This document shows, one piece after another, positions 1 to 8,324 of a stretch of 64,000 nucleotides of DNA. The stretch is from positions 62,001-126,000 of the forward strand of contig CAWCTX010000015.1 of assembly GCA_963798505.1 (NCBI GenBank), given 5' to 3'. Both the position numbers and the translations under genes were made by a program. Positions within the stretch are counted from its first letter, which is position 1; each line of letters opens with the position of its first letter. Origin of the DNA: CAVWSM01 sp963798505. Its GTDB lineage: Bacteria; Actinomycetota; Actinomycetes; Jiangellales; Jiangellaceae. The notes under the pieces were generated by a model that was given only the letters and a program-made list of their open reading frames with translations, did not search any database and was not told the DNA's origin.

Positions 1-342
1 GCCTGCACCCAGCTCGGTCAGGTCGCCGTCGGGGCCGATCGCCCGCGCCGCGGTCACGTCGCGGACGCTGCCGTTCTGCTGGTGCCGCAGCCGCAGCCAC
101 TCCGCGGTCGACTTGGCGCCGACGTCGGTGGCCACCTTGCGCGTGTCGACCTCACCCAACAGCCGCAGGTAGGCCGCCTCCGTCTTGCGGCGCAGCCGCA
201 GCAGCTGGTCGAAGGAGTCGACCAGCACCGACGTGCCGAGCACCGACGGGTCGGCGTCGCGCAGCTCGGTCAGGCCCCTGTCGATGAGGGCCAGCGCGGA
301 CTCCACCGCGGTGAGCGGCGGTGGAGTCGACGTGGCTTCCAT
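1..342 (-). CDS. DUF222/HNH endonuclease-family protein, N-terminal part (cut by window edge)
   Basis: The minus-strand frame is open from the ATG at 340-342 to the window edge (114 codons). It matches residue for residue, with few changes, the N-terminal part of the DUF222/HNH protein at 33.8-35.2 kb, including the shared stretches VLVDSF, LLGEVD and VGAKSTAEWLRLRH. The family (DUF222 followed by a C-terminal HNH nuclease motif) is repeated in many actinobacterial genomes; its role is unsettled, and the HNH part lies outside this window. There is no ordinary ribosome site before the ATG. A TAnnnT hexamer ends 7 bases before it, which suggests a leaderless transcript. Confidence 0.85.
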   Translation of the reverse strand, partial: MEATSTPPPLTAVESALALIDRGLTELRDADPSVLGTSVLVDSFDQLLRLRRKTEAAYLRLLGEVDTRKVATDVGAKSTAEWLRLRHQQNGSVRDVTAARAIGPDGDLTELGAG

Positions 343-470
343 ACCTTCGAATGTACAAGGGAGGTCGGACAGAACTCGCCGCCAACGAATGGCCCGATTC
401 CCTTACCCCACAAGGCATTCCGGCCACTTGCTTATCCACAAGCTGACCATCGCAAGCCCCACTATCCACA
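343..470 (-). repeat. Conserved upstream element of DUF222/HNH gene, copy A
   Basis: About 130 bases before the gene align with the region before the second DUF222/HNH gene (33662-33786). Shared parts, read toward the gene, are: two DnaA-box-like 9-mers 30 bp apart (CTATCCACA at 462-470 and TTATCCACA at 432-440, plus-strand reading), the block AGTGGCCGGAA, an inverted repeat of form CCTT-N7-AAGG, the block GAGTTCTGTC, and CCTTGTACATTCGAAGG directly before the ATG. TACATT would be a -10 element. Conservation at near-coding level in noncoding DNA suggests a regulatory or mobile role. Confidence 0.7.
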
Positions 471-856
471 GATCAGCGCCAGCACCTTGACACGTTCGAC
501 CCTGTTCTTCAGCCGTCTTGTTTGCCGCTCCAAGACTTGATTGTCTGCTGTGTCGGGCCGGTCGAGTGCAATACCACGCGTCACGACATCTCACGACGAT
601 CCACGCCCAATCACGCACCCGGAAGCGATACCCCCCGCCGATGCCGTGCACACGGGTACACCGCCGACCACTCCGCCGGTGCCCGATCGCGGTCCGGGCC
701 GACTACAGGGCCGTGTGGAGGCCTTCGGGCTCAATCCCGTGGACTTTCAGGTCGCTGCTCGCGGTCGCCGGATTGTACGGCCGAACGTCCCGTGCGGCCC
801 GCCACACTGTCAGTGAGCGAGGACGCTCAGGTCTATGACAAGAAGGCGGGATCAAC
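471..856. other. Gene-free stretch
   Basis: I see no convincing coding frame, RNA gene or repeat here. Short open frames on both strands have no ribosome site and no recognisable protein motif. Some sequence before 857 may serve as promoter for the small membrane protein that follows. Confidence 0.5.
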
Positions 857-1038
857 GTGAGCAACAGCGGTAGTGCGGCTGCGGGTGGCGCCCCTATCTA
901 CGGGCTAGGCATCTTCGGCGCGTGGGTCTTCTACTGGCAACAGGCCGACGGTTCTGGGAGTACGTGCTCGCGGTGCTGCAGGGCTTCGTGTGGCCGGCAT
1001 TGATGGTCTATGAGGGCTTCTCAGCGCTCGCGGGATGA
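857..1038 (+). pseudogene. Small actinobacterial membrane protein, frame broken
   Basis: A GTG start at 857 gives a short protein with the run YGLGIFGAWVFYWQQAD. After a one-base loss near 948 the next frame continues with FWEYVLAVLQGF and WPALMVYEGF, ending at TGA 1036-1038. Together these make about 60 residues, the usual length of a small actinobacterial membrane protein of unknown function. As written the frame stops early within unrelated sequence. A missing base is the simplest explanation, so the gene may be intact in the organism. Confidence 0.55.
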
Positions 1039-1058
1039 CCGCACCGTCGGGAACAGGT

Positions 1059-1523
1059 TCAGGTCTCGCCCCCGATGTCGGACTCGTACGCCTCGTACAT
1101 GAGGTCTGAGCCGTGCTGCCGGTGACGGATGAGCCTGCCAAGCAGCACGATGCCGACGCCGCGCACACGGTTGACGTCGCTGCGCGTCTCCGCTGCATCG
1201 ACACGGGCGAGTAGATCGTCGACAACGCTCCTGACCTGTTCATGCTCACGGGTGAGGTTCGCGACCGCGTTGGACAGCCGCGGGGCGGTCGTGAGGACTC
1301 GTCGATACAGTCCATCCTGCCCCTCAGTGATCTCGATGTGCTCTCGGAAGTCACCGAACAACTCGACCAGCGCAACGTGGACTCGCTCGGCCCACGCACC
1401 TATGCGTTCGTGTGCGGGTGCGGCCAACGCCTGCTCCAATGCGGCCATGGACTCGCGCAGCTCGGCCCGGCGCGCACGGAGCACATCGACGAAGTCCTGC
1501 TCGGAAGGCGGCCAGGGTTCCAT
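1059..1523 (-). CDS. Hemerythrin-like (HHE domain) protein
   Basis: The 154-residue protein is helical, with spaced His/Glu motifs: FREHIEITE, LTREHEQV and RHRQHGSDLMYEAY. These fit the di-iron ligands of the HHE/hemerythrin-like domain, which binds oxygen or senses redox state. The ATG at 1521-1523 is chosen because GGAGG sits five bases upstream; an upstream in-frame Met lacks such a site. It lies downstream of the membrane protein gene at 1606-2511 on the same strand. A role in oxygen or NO handling is inferred from the fold only. Confidence 0.65.
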   Translation of the reverse strand: MEPWPPSEQDFVDVLRARRAELRESMAALEQALAAPAHERIGAWAERVHVALVELFGDFREHIEITEGQDGLYRRVLTTAPRLSNAVANLTREHEQVRSVVDDLLARVDAAETRSDVNRVRGVGIVLLGRLIRHRQHGSDLMYEAYESDIGGET

Positions 1524-1605
1524 CGACACCTCCACGTCCAAGGTACAGATCGGGATGCCGATCCCGACACCGACGACGACCCGCTGCACAGCCAAGGCGC
1601 AGGAC

Positions 1606-2511
1606 TCAACGCGGCGCGTCGGCCGACCAGATGCTCTGTCTCAGCCATGGCTCACCAACGGGCAGCAGCCGACGGTTGCCGACGATGAGAAGGCCGCTCG
1701 ACACGGCTGCGACCACCGCGAACATAACCGAGACAACCAGGTCATCAGAGCTCAGCGAGTCACCGCCGGTGATCACGAAACCGATCATCGACAGCACGGC
1801 CAGGCTCAAGGTGAGCAGCTTGCACAGCAACACCGCGCCCAGCACCGGTCCGGATGGATGACCCCGCAGCAGCAGCAGACCCGTCGCGATCACCAACGGG
1901 ATCACGAACGCGAGGTCCAGGACGTACACAGGGTTGGGCAGGTCGTACGCCAGTCGCGTCTCCGGCAGGCCACCGGGAAACGCCTGTAGGACGTCGGAAA
2001 GCCACAGGAGTGCAAACACTCCGCCCGCTGACAGCAACAACCAGGCGGTTCCTCGGCGGGGCGTCGGATCGAATGCCGGCGCCACCACGTAGACACGGAG
2101 GTGCAGCATCCCGTCGAGCATCCCAAACGCTGCCATCCCCAGGGCCGCGACATAGAGCAGGAACACGTCGTTGTACGGAATGCCGAACGCGTAGACGGCG
2201 TAGCTGTAGGCGACGTACATCATGAGGCCGCACCACACCAGATGCGCCCGCAAAGAACCCCTGCGTGCCGCCTGCGCGGTCAGCAACAGCACGGGGACCG
2301 AGAGCAACGTCAGCAGATCCTGGCCTCGGCCCTGCGCAACGACGTCATCCGCGACGCGGTAGGCGTCCTCGGAAAGCAGGCCATACAGGGTCGCAACCAC
2401 CAGCGCGAGGCCAAGCATGGCGGAGTACCACACCGGCAGCGGCCGTCCCCCAGGAACGGCGCGGCGCTTCACGGGCTCGACCGGGAGCCTCGACACGTAG
2501 ACCGCTCGCAT
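1606..2511 (-). CDS. Seven-TM membrane protein of unknown function
   Basis: The 301-residue protein begins with a short basic cytoplasmic tail and has about seven hydrophobic helices, e.g. around residues 30-45, 65-80, 90-110, 115-130, 155-170, 190-215 and 220-245. I do not recognise a family. It starts five bases after the stop of the CBS-domain gene (2517-2931), so the two probably form one transcript, under the DosR-like box at 2988-3001. Confidence 0.7.
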   Translation of the reverse strand: MRAVYVSRLPVEPVKRRAVPGGRPLPVWYSAMLGLALVVATLYGLLSEDAYRVADDVVAQGRGQDLLTLLSVPVLLLTAQAARRGSLRAHLVWCGLMMYVAYSYAVYAFGIPYNDVFLLYVAALGMAAFGMLDGMLHLRVYVVAPAFDPTPRRGTAWLLLSAGGVFALLWLSDVLQAFPGGLPETRLAYDLPNPVYVLDLAFVIPLVIATGLLLLRGHPSGPVLGAVLLCKLLTLSLAVLSMIGFVITGGDSLSSDDLVVSVMFAVVAAVSSGLLIVGNRRLLPVGEPWLRQSIWSADAPR

Positions 2512-2516
2512 GACGA

Positions 2517-2931
2517 CTACCTCCAGTTGCCGCCCAACGAGACCGGGGCGCTCGCCATCGGATCGAGCAAGGCCCTGAGCACGTCCCTGATCGATACCAT
2601 CCCGACGGGCATGGCGTCGCGCAACACAGGCAGGTGCCGAACACCGAGCTCGACCATCAGCCGGCCGGCGTGGGCAACAGTGTCGTGCGGCGTCACCCAG
2701 AACACCGACTCACCGATGACGTCCGCCGCGCGCGTGTCGTCGAGATCGGCACCGGCGTCGATCATCCGCACGAGATCTCGCTCGGACGCGATCCCGATCG
2801 CCGTGTCGGCCTCAACAACGACCACTGCACCGACACCGGCCCGACACAACGTCGCGGCGACTGACGCAGCGAGTCGTTGCATCGACCTTCACCAACGGAG
2901 CGTGCATGATGGTCGCGACCAACGTGTTCAT
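2517..2931 (-). pseudogene. Two-CBS-domain protein (HRP1-like), one-base frame break
   Basis: The ATG at 2929-2931 has GGAG five bases upstream and encodes MNTLVATIMHAPLVKVDAT. One extra base near 2875 shifts the frame; dropping it gives LAASVAATLCRAGVGAVVVV and two complete CBS domains (GIASERDLVRMI; LPVLRDAMPVGMVSIRDVL), about 137 residues. Paired-CBS proteins of this size include the hypoxic response protein HRP1 of the mycobacterial DosR regulon. The match is supported here by a DosR-type palindrome 56 bp upstream. CBS pairs bind adenine nucleotides; the ligand here is unknown. Confidence 0.75.
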
Positions 2932-2987
2932 GTCTCCATCAGATCCCCGGCACTCGCCCGGAACAGGGCCACCCGGCCAGAGCTGAA

Positions 2988-3001
2988 GGGACCTTCGTCC
3001 C
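2988..3001 (-). promoter_or_regulatory. DosR-like box GGGACCTTCGTCCC
   Basis: This 14-mer has GGGAC/GTCCC arms around CTTC and lies 56 bp before the CBS gene start. The identical 14-mer, in the other orientation, lies before the DosS-like kinase gene at 47104-47117. It fits the core of the mycobacterial DosR box (GGGACTWWAGTCCC). Confidence 0.65.
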
Positions 3002-3013
3002 AACCTGTTGCTG

Positions 3014-3490
3014 CTAGGTGAGCACCTTCTCGAAGCATCGCGCCGTGTCGTCACCGACCCACCTGCCAAAAGGTCGGCTCGGAACGAACCCGGCCGCCGT
3101 ATAGAAGCGGAGTGCCTCGGGTTGCGGCTCGCCAGCGCGCAGGCGCAGCACGCCGACCCCTGCAGTGCGGCAGTGCGACTCGAGCGCGGCGAGGAGCAGT
3201 CTCGCGACCCCTGCCCGCCGATGCTCGGGAGCCACGTACATCACATCGAGCTCCGCGTCCGGCGGATCGAGCGGAGCCAGCGCGATGCTCCCAACCGGCT
3301 TTCCGTCGTTGTCCACAGCCACCCAGAACCGGCCAACTGGCCCGCTGAAGGACGCCGGTTCGTACGGATTGGGAGCCGTGAATCCGTACCGCTGCTGGAT
3401 CTCCACCCACAACGCGTCGCTCATCCCCCGCGCCTCCGCCGAGAACGGGTCGGAGGCGATGACCTTGAACGCTCCGTCCATGAAGCCCAT
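3014..3490 (-). CDS. GNAT-family N-acetyltransferase
   Basis: A single GNAT domain: GSIALAPLDPPDAELDVMYVAPEHRRAGVARLLL contains the strand-4/acetyl-CoA loop (core VAPEHRRAGVARLLL), followed by RFYTAAGFVPS near the C terminus. These enzymes move acetyl from acetyl-CoA to an amine; the substrate is unknown. Two Met codons (3490 and 3481) follow closely after the stop of the upstream DUF5995 gene. I use 3490, but 3481 has a better purine run (GGATGG) before it. Confidence 0.8.
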   Translation of the reverse strand: MGFMDGAFKVIASDPFSAEARGMSDALWVEIQQRYGFTAPNPYEPASFSGPVGRFWVAVDNDGKPVGSIALAPLDPPDAELDVMYVAPEHRRAGVARLLLAALESHCRTAGVGVLRLRAGEPQPEALRFYTAAGFVPSRPFGRWVGDDTARCFEKVLT

Positions 3491-3504
3491 CCAAGCAGTA
3501 ACGC

Positions 3505-4224
3505 CTACAGGGTCACGAGCATCTGCCGCGACACCAAGCCAACCGTGCGAGCGAGTGTGAGCCGGTAGACTCTGCTCAGCCCGCGGGCAGGGCGCAGCTC
3601 CCACAACGTGAGGGCATGGACCCAGGCCGCGTCCCTTGCCGTCTCCAGTGACCAGGCGGAGATCAGGTCAGCCAGCGGCGAAAGCGGCGCGCCGGCCTTG
3701 ACGATGTGCGAGTCGAGGAACGACTGCCTGATCGGGCGCACGATGGTGGCGAGCACCTCGTTGATGCGCTCATAGTCGCCGTGCACGCTGGCCGGTTCGC
3801 GGCGAGTTCGGCCGCACGTCTTGACGACCGCGATCGCCAGATCGTGATTGATGTGCGCATTCATTCCCGCCAACGCGAATTGCACCGGCTCCACCCCTCG
3901 CCGACGTCGCGCCTCGACCAGGGGCGGCCACGGCCGCGGCACCTCTCCCCCGGCCTCGGCCGCGTCCACCGCGTCGAAGTAAAGCCCGGCAAAGGCCACG
4001 CCGAGACGCTCCATGAAGCGCGGATCTCTGTAGAAGCCGTCACGCAGTCGGTCACGAGCGAGCTCGCTGACCTGCAGATACACCCGGTTGAACTCCGCGA
4101 TGCCGTCACCACGCGGCAGTTTGGAGTCGATCTCGCGCAACCGGTCGATGACGCCATCCATCCCACGCGCCATTGCGATCACCCCCGCCGACGTCCGTGC
4201 TCCGGCGACAGGATAGTGGGACAT
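3505..4224 (-). CDS. DUF5995 family protein
   Basis: The 239-residue soluble protein has the pattern of DUF5995: IDRLREIDSKLPRGDGIAEF near the N terminus, FNRVYLQVSE, a central AGMNAHINHDLAIAV, and a C-terminal helical part. The conserved HINHDL suggests a metal or catalytic site but no activity is established. An internal Met (4173) is an alternative start, with GGGGGTG upstream. It may be co-transcribed with the following acetyltransferase, 14 bases downstream. Confidence 0.8.
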   Translation of the reverse strand: MSHYPVAGARTSAGVIAMARGMDGVIDRLREIDSKLPRGDGIAEFNRVYLQVSELARDRLRDGFYRDPRFMERLGVAFAGLYFDAVDAAEAGGEVPRPWPPLVEARRRRGVEPVQFALAGMNAHINHDLAIAVVKTCGRTRREPASVHGDYERINEVLATIVRPIRQSFLDSHIVKAGAPLSPLADLISAWSLETARDAAWVHALTLWELRPARGLSRVYRLTLARTVGLVSRQMLVTL

Positions 4225-4263
4225 CCGGGGTCGGACGGACGGCTGGTCTAGACGGCTAGCGAG

Positions 4264-4629
4264 CTAACGGTCCCACGGAGGCGTGTCCCCCATCTTCGCG
4301 TAGTACTTCGCCAGGTGGCTCTTGACACGGTCGATGTCCTGCTTCGGCAGGTTCACCCCGCCGCGCGACCCTTGCATAACCGCCCCGGCGGCCATGATGC
4401 CGCGAGGCATCGCCTTGAGTCGCCCGTCGATCACATCCGCGATGAGCAGCTTATAGGCGGTGAAGTTGTCCTTCTGGTCCGCGTCGTACCAGACATGCGC
4501 GTCGCGGTAGCGCTCGTTGGGTCCGTCCTCGGCTTTGGCCCAGGCCCGTACGCGCTTCTCGGCAGCGTCACCGTCCCACTCGCCGTCGCGGTCAGCGAGC
4601 GGGAAGTCCTGGAACGCCGTCACTGCCAT
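4264..4629 (-). CDS. Conserved hypothetical protein
   Basis: The 121-residue soluble, charged protein includes HVWYDADQKDNFTAYKLLI, GIMAAGAVMQGSRGGVNLP and a C-terminal HLAKYYAKMGDTPPW. The last motif resembles short segments I associate with phage head proteins and their bacterial relatives, but I cannot name a family. The ATG at 4627-4629 has GAGGAG about seven bases upstream. Confidence 0.65.
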   Translation of the reverse strand: MAVTAFQDFPLADRDGEWDGDAAEKRVRAWAKAEDGPNERYRDAHVWYDADQKDNFTAYKLLIADVIDGRLKAMPRGIMAAGAVMQGSRGGVNLPKQDIDRVKSHLAKYYAKMGDTPPWDR

Positions 4630-4645
4630 GGCAGAACTCCTCGCG

Positions 4646-4879
4646 TCAGAGCGTCGAGTCCGGTCGGCGCGGGCGGTCCTCGACCACGTGCTCCTCATGC
4701 CGGTGAGAGGTGTGCGAGCGCTGGGCGTTCATCACGAGTGCGATGACCAGTCCCAAGACACCCACACCGGTGAGGATCCATCCGACCTGGACGAGATCGA
4801 CGTTCTCGATCCGATCGGACACGCCGAGCGCCAAGATCAGACCGACCGCAATCAGGAAGATGCCTACACCAACACCCAT
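4646..4879 (-). CDS. DUF6458-type small membrane protein
   Basis: The 77-residue protein has two hydrophobic segments (GIFLIAVGLILALGV and VGWILTGVGVLGLVIALVM) separated by SDRIENVDL, then a charged His/Arg-rich tail. This is the pattern of the small actinobacterial DUF6458 membrane proteins; function is unknown. The ATG at 4877-4879 follows GGAGGAG and is preferred over a further upstream Met. Confidence 0.75.
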   Translation of the reverse strand: MGVGVGIFLIAVGLILALGVSDRIENVDLVQVGWILTGVGVLGLVIALVMNAQRSHTSHRHEEHVVEDRPRRPDSTL

Positions 4880-5008
4880 GGGGCGCACTCCTCCACTCGA
4901 TTCACCTGAGGGATACGTACCCCCTGCTTCCCGCGAGAAACCCGGCAACAGCGAGCGTTTGCCACCCGGGCGTCAGGAGAGGGACAGCGGCAAGTTGGCC
5001 GGCCCCAG

Positions 5009-5894
5009 TTACACCTGCGTGCGGTCGAGGAAGGATGCAATCAGCGGCGCGATCTCTGGCAGCTTCTCCTCCAGGGCGAAGTGACCGGTGGCGAACGTGT
5101 GCAGCTCGGCACGCGGCAGGTCGGCGAGGTAGGCGTGCGCACCGGCGTCCGGGAAGAAGGGATCGTTTCGCCCCCAGAGGATGAGCGTCGGTGGCTGGTG
5201 ATCGCGTAGCCACCGCTGCCAGGTCGGATACAGCGCGACGTTGGTGTGGTAGTCGAGCCCCAGTTGGATCTGGGCGTCCTGGCGATCATCGCGGTCGAGG
5301 AAATGCTGGTCCAGGGTCCATCCGTCGGGCGCGACGAGTCGACGTCGTTGGTTCCGCTTTCGTACTGACTGCGCGTGACCGGAAGGGTGAGCAGCTCACC
5401 TATTCGTGCTTCCGCGCCCGGCACGCCAGGCTTGTTGGCGATCACGGCACGCGCCGCTTCGGACAGTCCTGACTCGTAGGCGTTGGCATTCTGGATGATC
5501 AGGCCGGCAATGCGGCTCTGGGCACACGCGTGGCCAGCCGGAACCCGACGGGTCCGCCGAAGTCGAACATGAACATGACGAACCGGTGGAGGCGCACCAC
5601 GTCGAGGAAGCGCTCGATGACGTCGGCGAGGGCGTCGAAGGAGTAAGGTGAATCCGGCCGGGACCTCGGTGTGGCCGAAGCCGGGATAGTCGGGGGCGAC
5701 AAGGTGAAATCGAGTGCCAAGCGCGTCGATCAGCCGACCGAACTGGTGCGACGCCGATGGGAAGCCGTGCAGCAAGAGCAGGGTTGGGCGGTCCGGTGGC
5801 CCAGCCTCCCTGTAGAAGACCCGGACCTCACCAGTCGTCGACCTTGACGCTGGCTTGCCGGTGGCGCACGCGGGAGCACCTGGACTGTGGACAT
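5009..5894 (-). pseudogene. Alpha/beta hydrolase, four or more frame breaks
   Basis: Fragments in all three frames assemble into one epoxide-hydrolase/haloalkane-dehalogenase-like protein: EVRVFYREAG, LLLLHGFPSASHQF (oxyanion region), LVAPDYPGFGHTEVP, VMFMFDFGGPVGF (nucleophile elbow with Asp), LILWGRNDPFFPDAG, and FATGHFALEEKLPEIAPLI (catalytic His) before TAA at 5009-5011. Frame changes fall near 5830, 5650, 5520 and 5340. All catalytic elements survive, which argues for sequence error or very recent decay. It is divergent from the CGNR regulator at 5956. Confidence 0.65.
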
Positions 5895-5955
5895 GTCCTC
5901 AATGACACTCCTCGGATGGCTAATGTGTCAACAGAATGATGTAGCATTAGGGCTC

Positions 5956-6537
5956 ATGGCTCAGGTTCCCGTCCCCTTCGTCGGAGAACCGCTGGCACTT
6001 GACTTCGTCAACACCCGCGCGTAGTCGCCGGCGGGGCAAGCGCTGGATTTCCTGAGCACAACGCAGACGTTTCAGGTGTGGTTGGCGGCAGAGCACGAGC
6101 GGCTCGAGTTGCGCCGTCGGGCACCATCGATCGTTGTCGCGGTCCGTGCTCTGCGTGACTCACGTCGCGAGCGCCGTGGACAAGGCTTCGCAAGGGCAAA
6201 AGGCCCTCCGTCGGTCACGCTCCGCGCGCTGAAGGCGGCCCAGCGGGCGGCACCCGCCTATCGCGCCCTCCGCTGGGAGGACGCGGGGGCAACGGTGAGC
6301 TCGGCGCGCGATGGAGACCCGACGTCGACACTCCTCGCGGAGTTAGCGGAGGCCGCTACCGATCTGCTCACGGACCCTGCGGTGCGCAAGGTCAGGCAGT
6401 GTGAAGGGCCATCGTGCCGGATGTTGTTCCTCCCCGCGCACCCGCGCCGACGCTGGTGTTCGCCGGCGCTCTGCGGCAACCGGGTGCGAGTCGCCCGCCA
6501 CTACCAGCGGCACAAGCCGCCGCCATACGATCGCTGA
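5956..6537 (+). pseudogene. ABATE/CGNR zinc-finger regulator, interrupted
   Basis: ATG at 5956 encodes MAQVPVPFVGEPLALDFVNTR, the typical start of ABATE-domain proteins, then an in-frame TAG at 6022-6024. The same frame resumes with SPAGQALDFL and ends with the CGNR zinc finger: CEGPSCRMLFLPAHP, RRRWCSPALCGNRVRVA. Between about 6155 and 6215 the sequence reads correctly only in another frame (VASAVDKASQGQKA), so two compensating shifts are also present. CGNR proteins are putative transcription regulators. It lies 61 bases from the divergent hydrolase and probably regulates it. Confidence 0.65.
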
Positions 6538-6538
6538 T

Positions 6539-6881
6539 ATGGCGTACGACGAGGAGCTCGCCGATCGCATCCGCGAGCCTGGTCGCGGAGGAGTCCAACC
6601 TGACCGAGCAGAAGATGTTCGGCGGCCTGGCCTTCCTCATCGGCGGCAACATGGCGGTTGCTGCAAGCGGCCAGGGAGGACTGCTGGTCCGGGCCGACCC
6701 GGCGGACTCGGAGACCATTGTCGCGACGACGACCGCGCGGCCGATGGAGATGGGCGGCAAGCAAATGCGGGGCTGGCTTCGCGTTGACGCGGACGACGTC
6801 GGCACCAAGCGCCAGCTCGCCAAGTGGGTCAAGCTCGGCACGACCTACGCACGGTCGCTCCCCGCGAAGCGCAGCCGTTAG
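6539..6881 (+). pseudogene. TfoX/Sxy N-terminal-domain protein, one extra base
   Basis: ATG at 6539 encodes MAYDEELADRIRE; an extra C near 6579 shifts the frame, after which VAEESNLTEQKMFGGLAFLI and GGNMAVAASGQGGLLVRADP complete the family. The protein would be about 114 residues. TfoX-N proteins of this size occur widely in actinobacteria with no proven role in competence. Start overlaps nothing; it begins two bases after the CGNR gene stop. Confidence 0.7.
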
Positions 6882-7577
6882 GCCGAGGCGGCGGCCGCCT
6901 GGATGGCCGCCTCGGCGACACCGGCCGCGCTTGCGGGGTTCTGGCCGGTGACCAGACGGCCGTCAGTGACCACGTGCGGCCGCCACTTCGGAGCGCCGGT
7001 GTGCCTGGCGCCGAGCTGTTCGAGGCGTGACTGAAGCAGGAAGGGCACGACGCCGTCGAGCTTGACGGCCCGCTCCTCGGCGTCGGTGAACGCCGAGAGA
7101 GTCTTGCCCTCGATGAGCAGGGAGTCGTCAGAGAGCCGCACCGTGGTGAGGGCGGCAGGCCCATGGCAGACGGCCGCGACGACACCGCCACCCTCATAGA
7201 CCGCCGCTGCCAGCCGCGACAGGTCAGCGTTCCCGGGAAAGTCCCACATCGTCCCGTGACCGCCGACGAAGTAGATCACGTCGTAGTCGGCGGGGTTCAC
7301 CTGCGACGGAGCGCGTGCCGCGTCGAGCTTGGACTGGATCTGCGGGTCGGCCGCCCAGGCAGCCTGGTTCGGCTTGGACGCGTCGAAGCCGTCTTCCGGT
7401 GCACGGCCACCTTGGACTGTCGTGATGTCGACTGTCCCATCCGGCGTTGACGAACGTCCGCCACGGATCGGCGGCCTCAGAGACCGTGTAGCCGGTCGTT
7501 CGACCGGTGTCCCCTAGATCGCGGTGGCTGGTCAGCACAAGCAGGGCGCGTCGGTTCGCGGTGGTTTGGTTCGTCAC
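6878..7577 (-). pseudogene. DJ-1/PfpI-type (type 1 glutamine amidotransferase-like) protein, frame break
   Basis: The N-terminal part (MTNQTTANRRALLVLTSH, start 7577) and the main part (DYDVIYFVGGHGTMWDF, GGVVAAVCHGPAAL) are in different frames that join near 7437, giving about 232 residues. The cysteine of AVCHGPAAL is the nucleophile elbow of the DJ-1/PfpI superfamily, and GGHGTMWDFP is typical of the Hsp31/glyoxalase III-like branch. The likely role is deglycase or glyoxal detoxification. It overlaps the TfoX gene by four bases, tail to tail. Confidence 0.75.
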
Positions 7578-7679
7578 GTCTCGGTCCTCTCAATGCGTAC
7601 GCGCAGGACGCTATCCACAGCGCCAACGCCCAGTGTCCGCGGGGCATAGCGATGACTCCTGTGGGGGTACGCTGGGGGT

Positions 7680-7901
7680 ATGCCCAAGGTGAGCGTGTAT
7701 ATCCCAGACGCGCTGTACGACGCCGTGCGCAAGCACGACATCGCCGTGTCCGCAGTGGCACAGCGTGCGCTCGAAGACGAAGTGCGTCGCCATGTCAACG
7801 CGGCGTGGATCGAGCGCACGCGCTCACGCAAGCCTAGGACTCAGGTCACCATCGACACGTCGACTCTGCTCGACGAGGTTCGTGAGGAGTTCGGCTCGTG
7901 A
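7680..7901 (+). CDS. Ribbon-helix-helix antitoxin (VapB-like)
   Basis: The 73-residue protein begins with PKVSVYIPDALYDAVRKHDI, a ribbon-helix-helix DNA-binding strand and helix, followed by a basic linker and a short acidic C-terminal tail likely to contact the toxin. Its stop overlaps the GTG start of the PIN-domain gene by four bases (GTGA), the usual coupling of a type II toxin-antitoxin operon. Confidence 0.75.
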   Translation: MPKVSVYIPDALYDAVRKHDIAVSAVAQRALEDEVRRHVNAAWIERTRSRKPRTQVTIDTSTLLDEVREEFGS

Positions 7902-8298
7902 TCGTCCTGGACGCGTCGGCCCTGGTCGACGTTGTGATCGATCAGCCCGCCAAGGAGCAGGTGCTGGCTCATCTTGATCAACTGGTCGTGTGCACCGGCT
8001 CACCAGCCCGCCGAGCTGTTGTCTGCGTTGGCTCGACTTGTCCGTGCTGGGACGATCAGCAAACGAGTCGCCCGAGCAGCCTTGGATGAGGCTGCGGCCC
8101 TGGATCAGGAGCTTCTCTGTTCCTCCAGCGACGCACTTGCGGCGTGCTCTCGAGCTGCAAGACCGCATCCGCGTTCTCGATGGTCTCTACGTTGCGATCG
8201 CGGAGGAACGGAGCTGCCCGCTCCTGACCACGGATCGGCGACTTGCCGCCGCCAAGCCTCCCTGCGAGGTCATTCTCGCCAGCAGCGGAAGCAACTAG
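7898..8298 (+). pseudogene. PIN-domain toxin (VapC-like), frame broken twice
   Basis: GTG at 7898 encodes MIVLDASALVDVVI, the first PIN acidic motif. The frame then moves near 8000 (PAHQPAELLSALARLVRAG) and again near 8140 (RRALELQDRIRVLDGLYVAIAEE, then LLTTDRRLAAA). All three PIN acidic positions are visible once the frames are joined. As written the RNase would be inactive, leaving an orphan antitoxin, unless the two breaks are sequencing errors. Confidence 0.7.
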
Positions 8299-8324
8299 GC
8301 CGTGCCATCCCCGCCGGGTTGCGG

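Noticed and set aside
2101..3021. Open frame of 306 codons on the plus strand
   Set aside because: His/Gln/Arg-rich antisense of the membrane protein and CBS genes.
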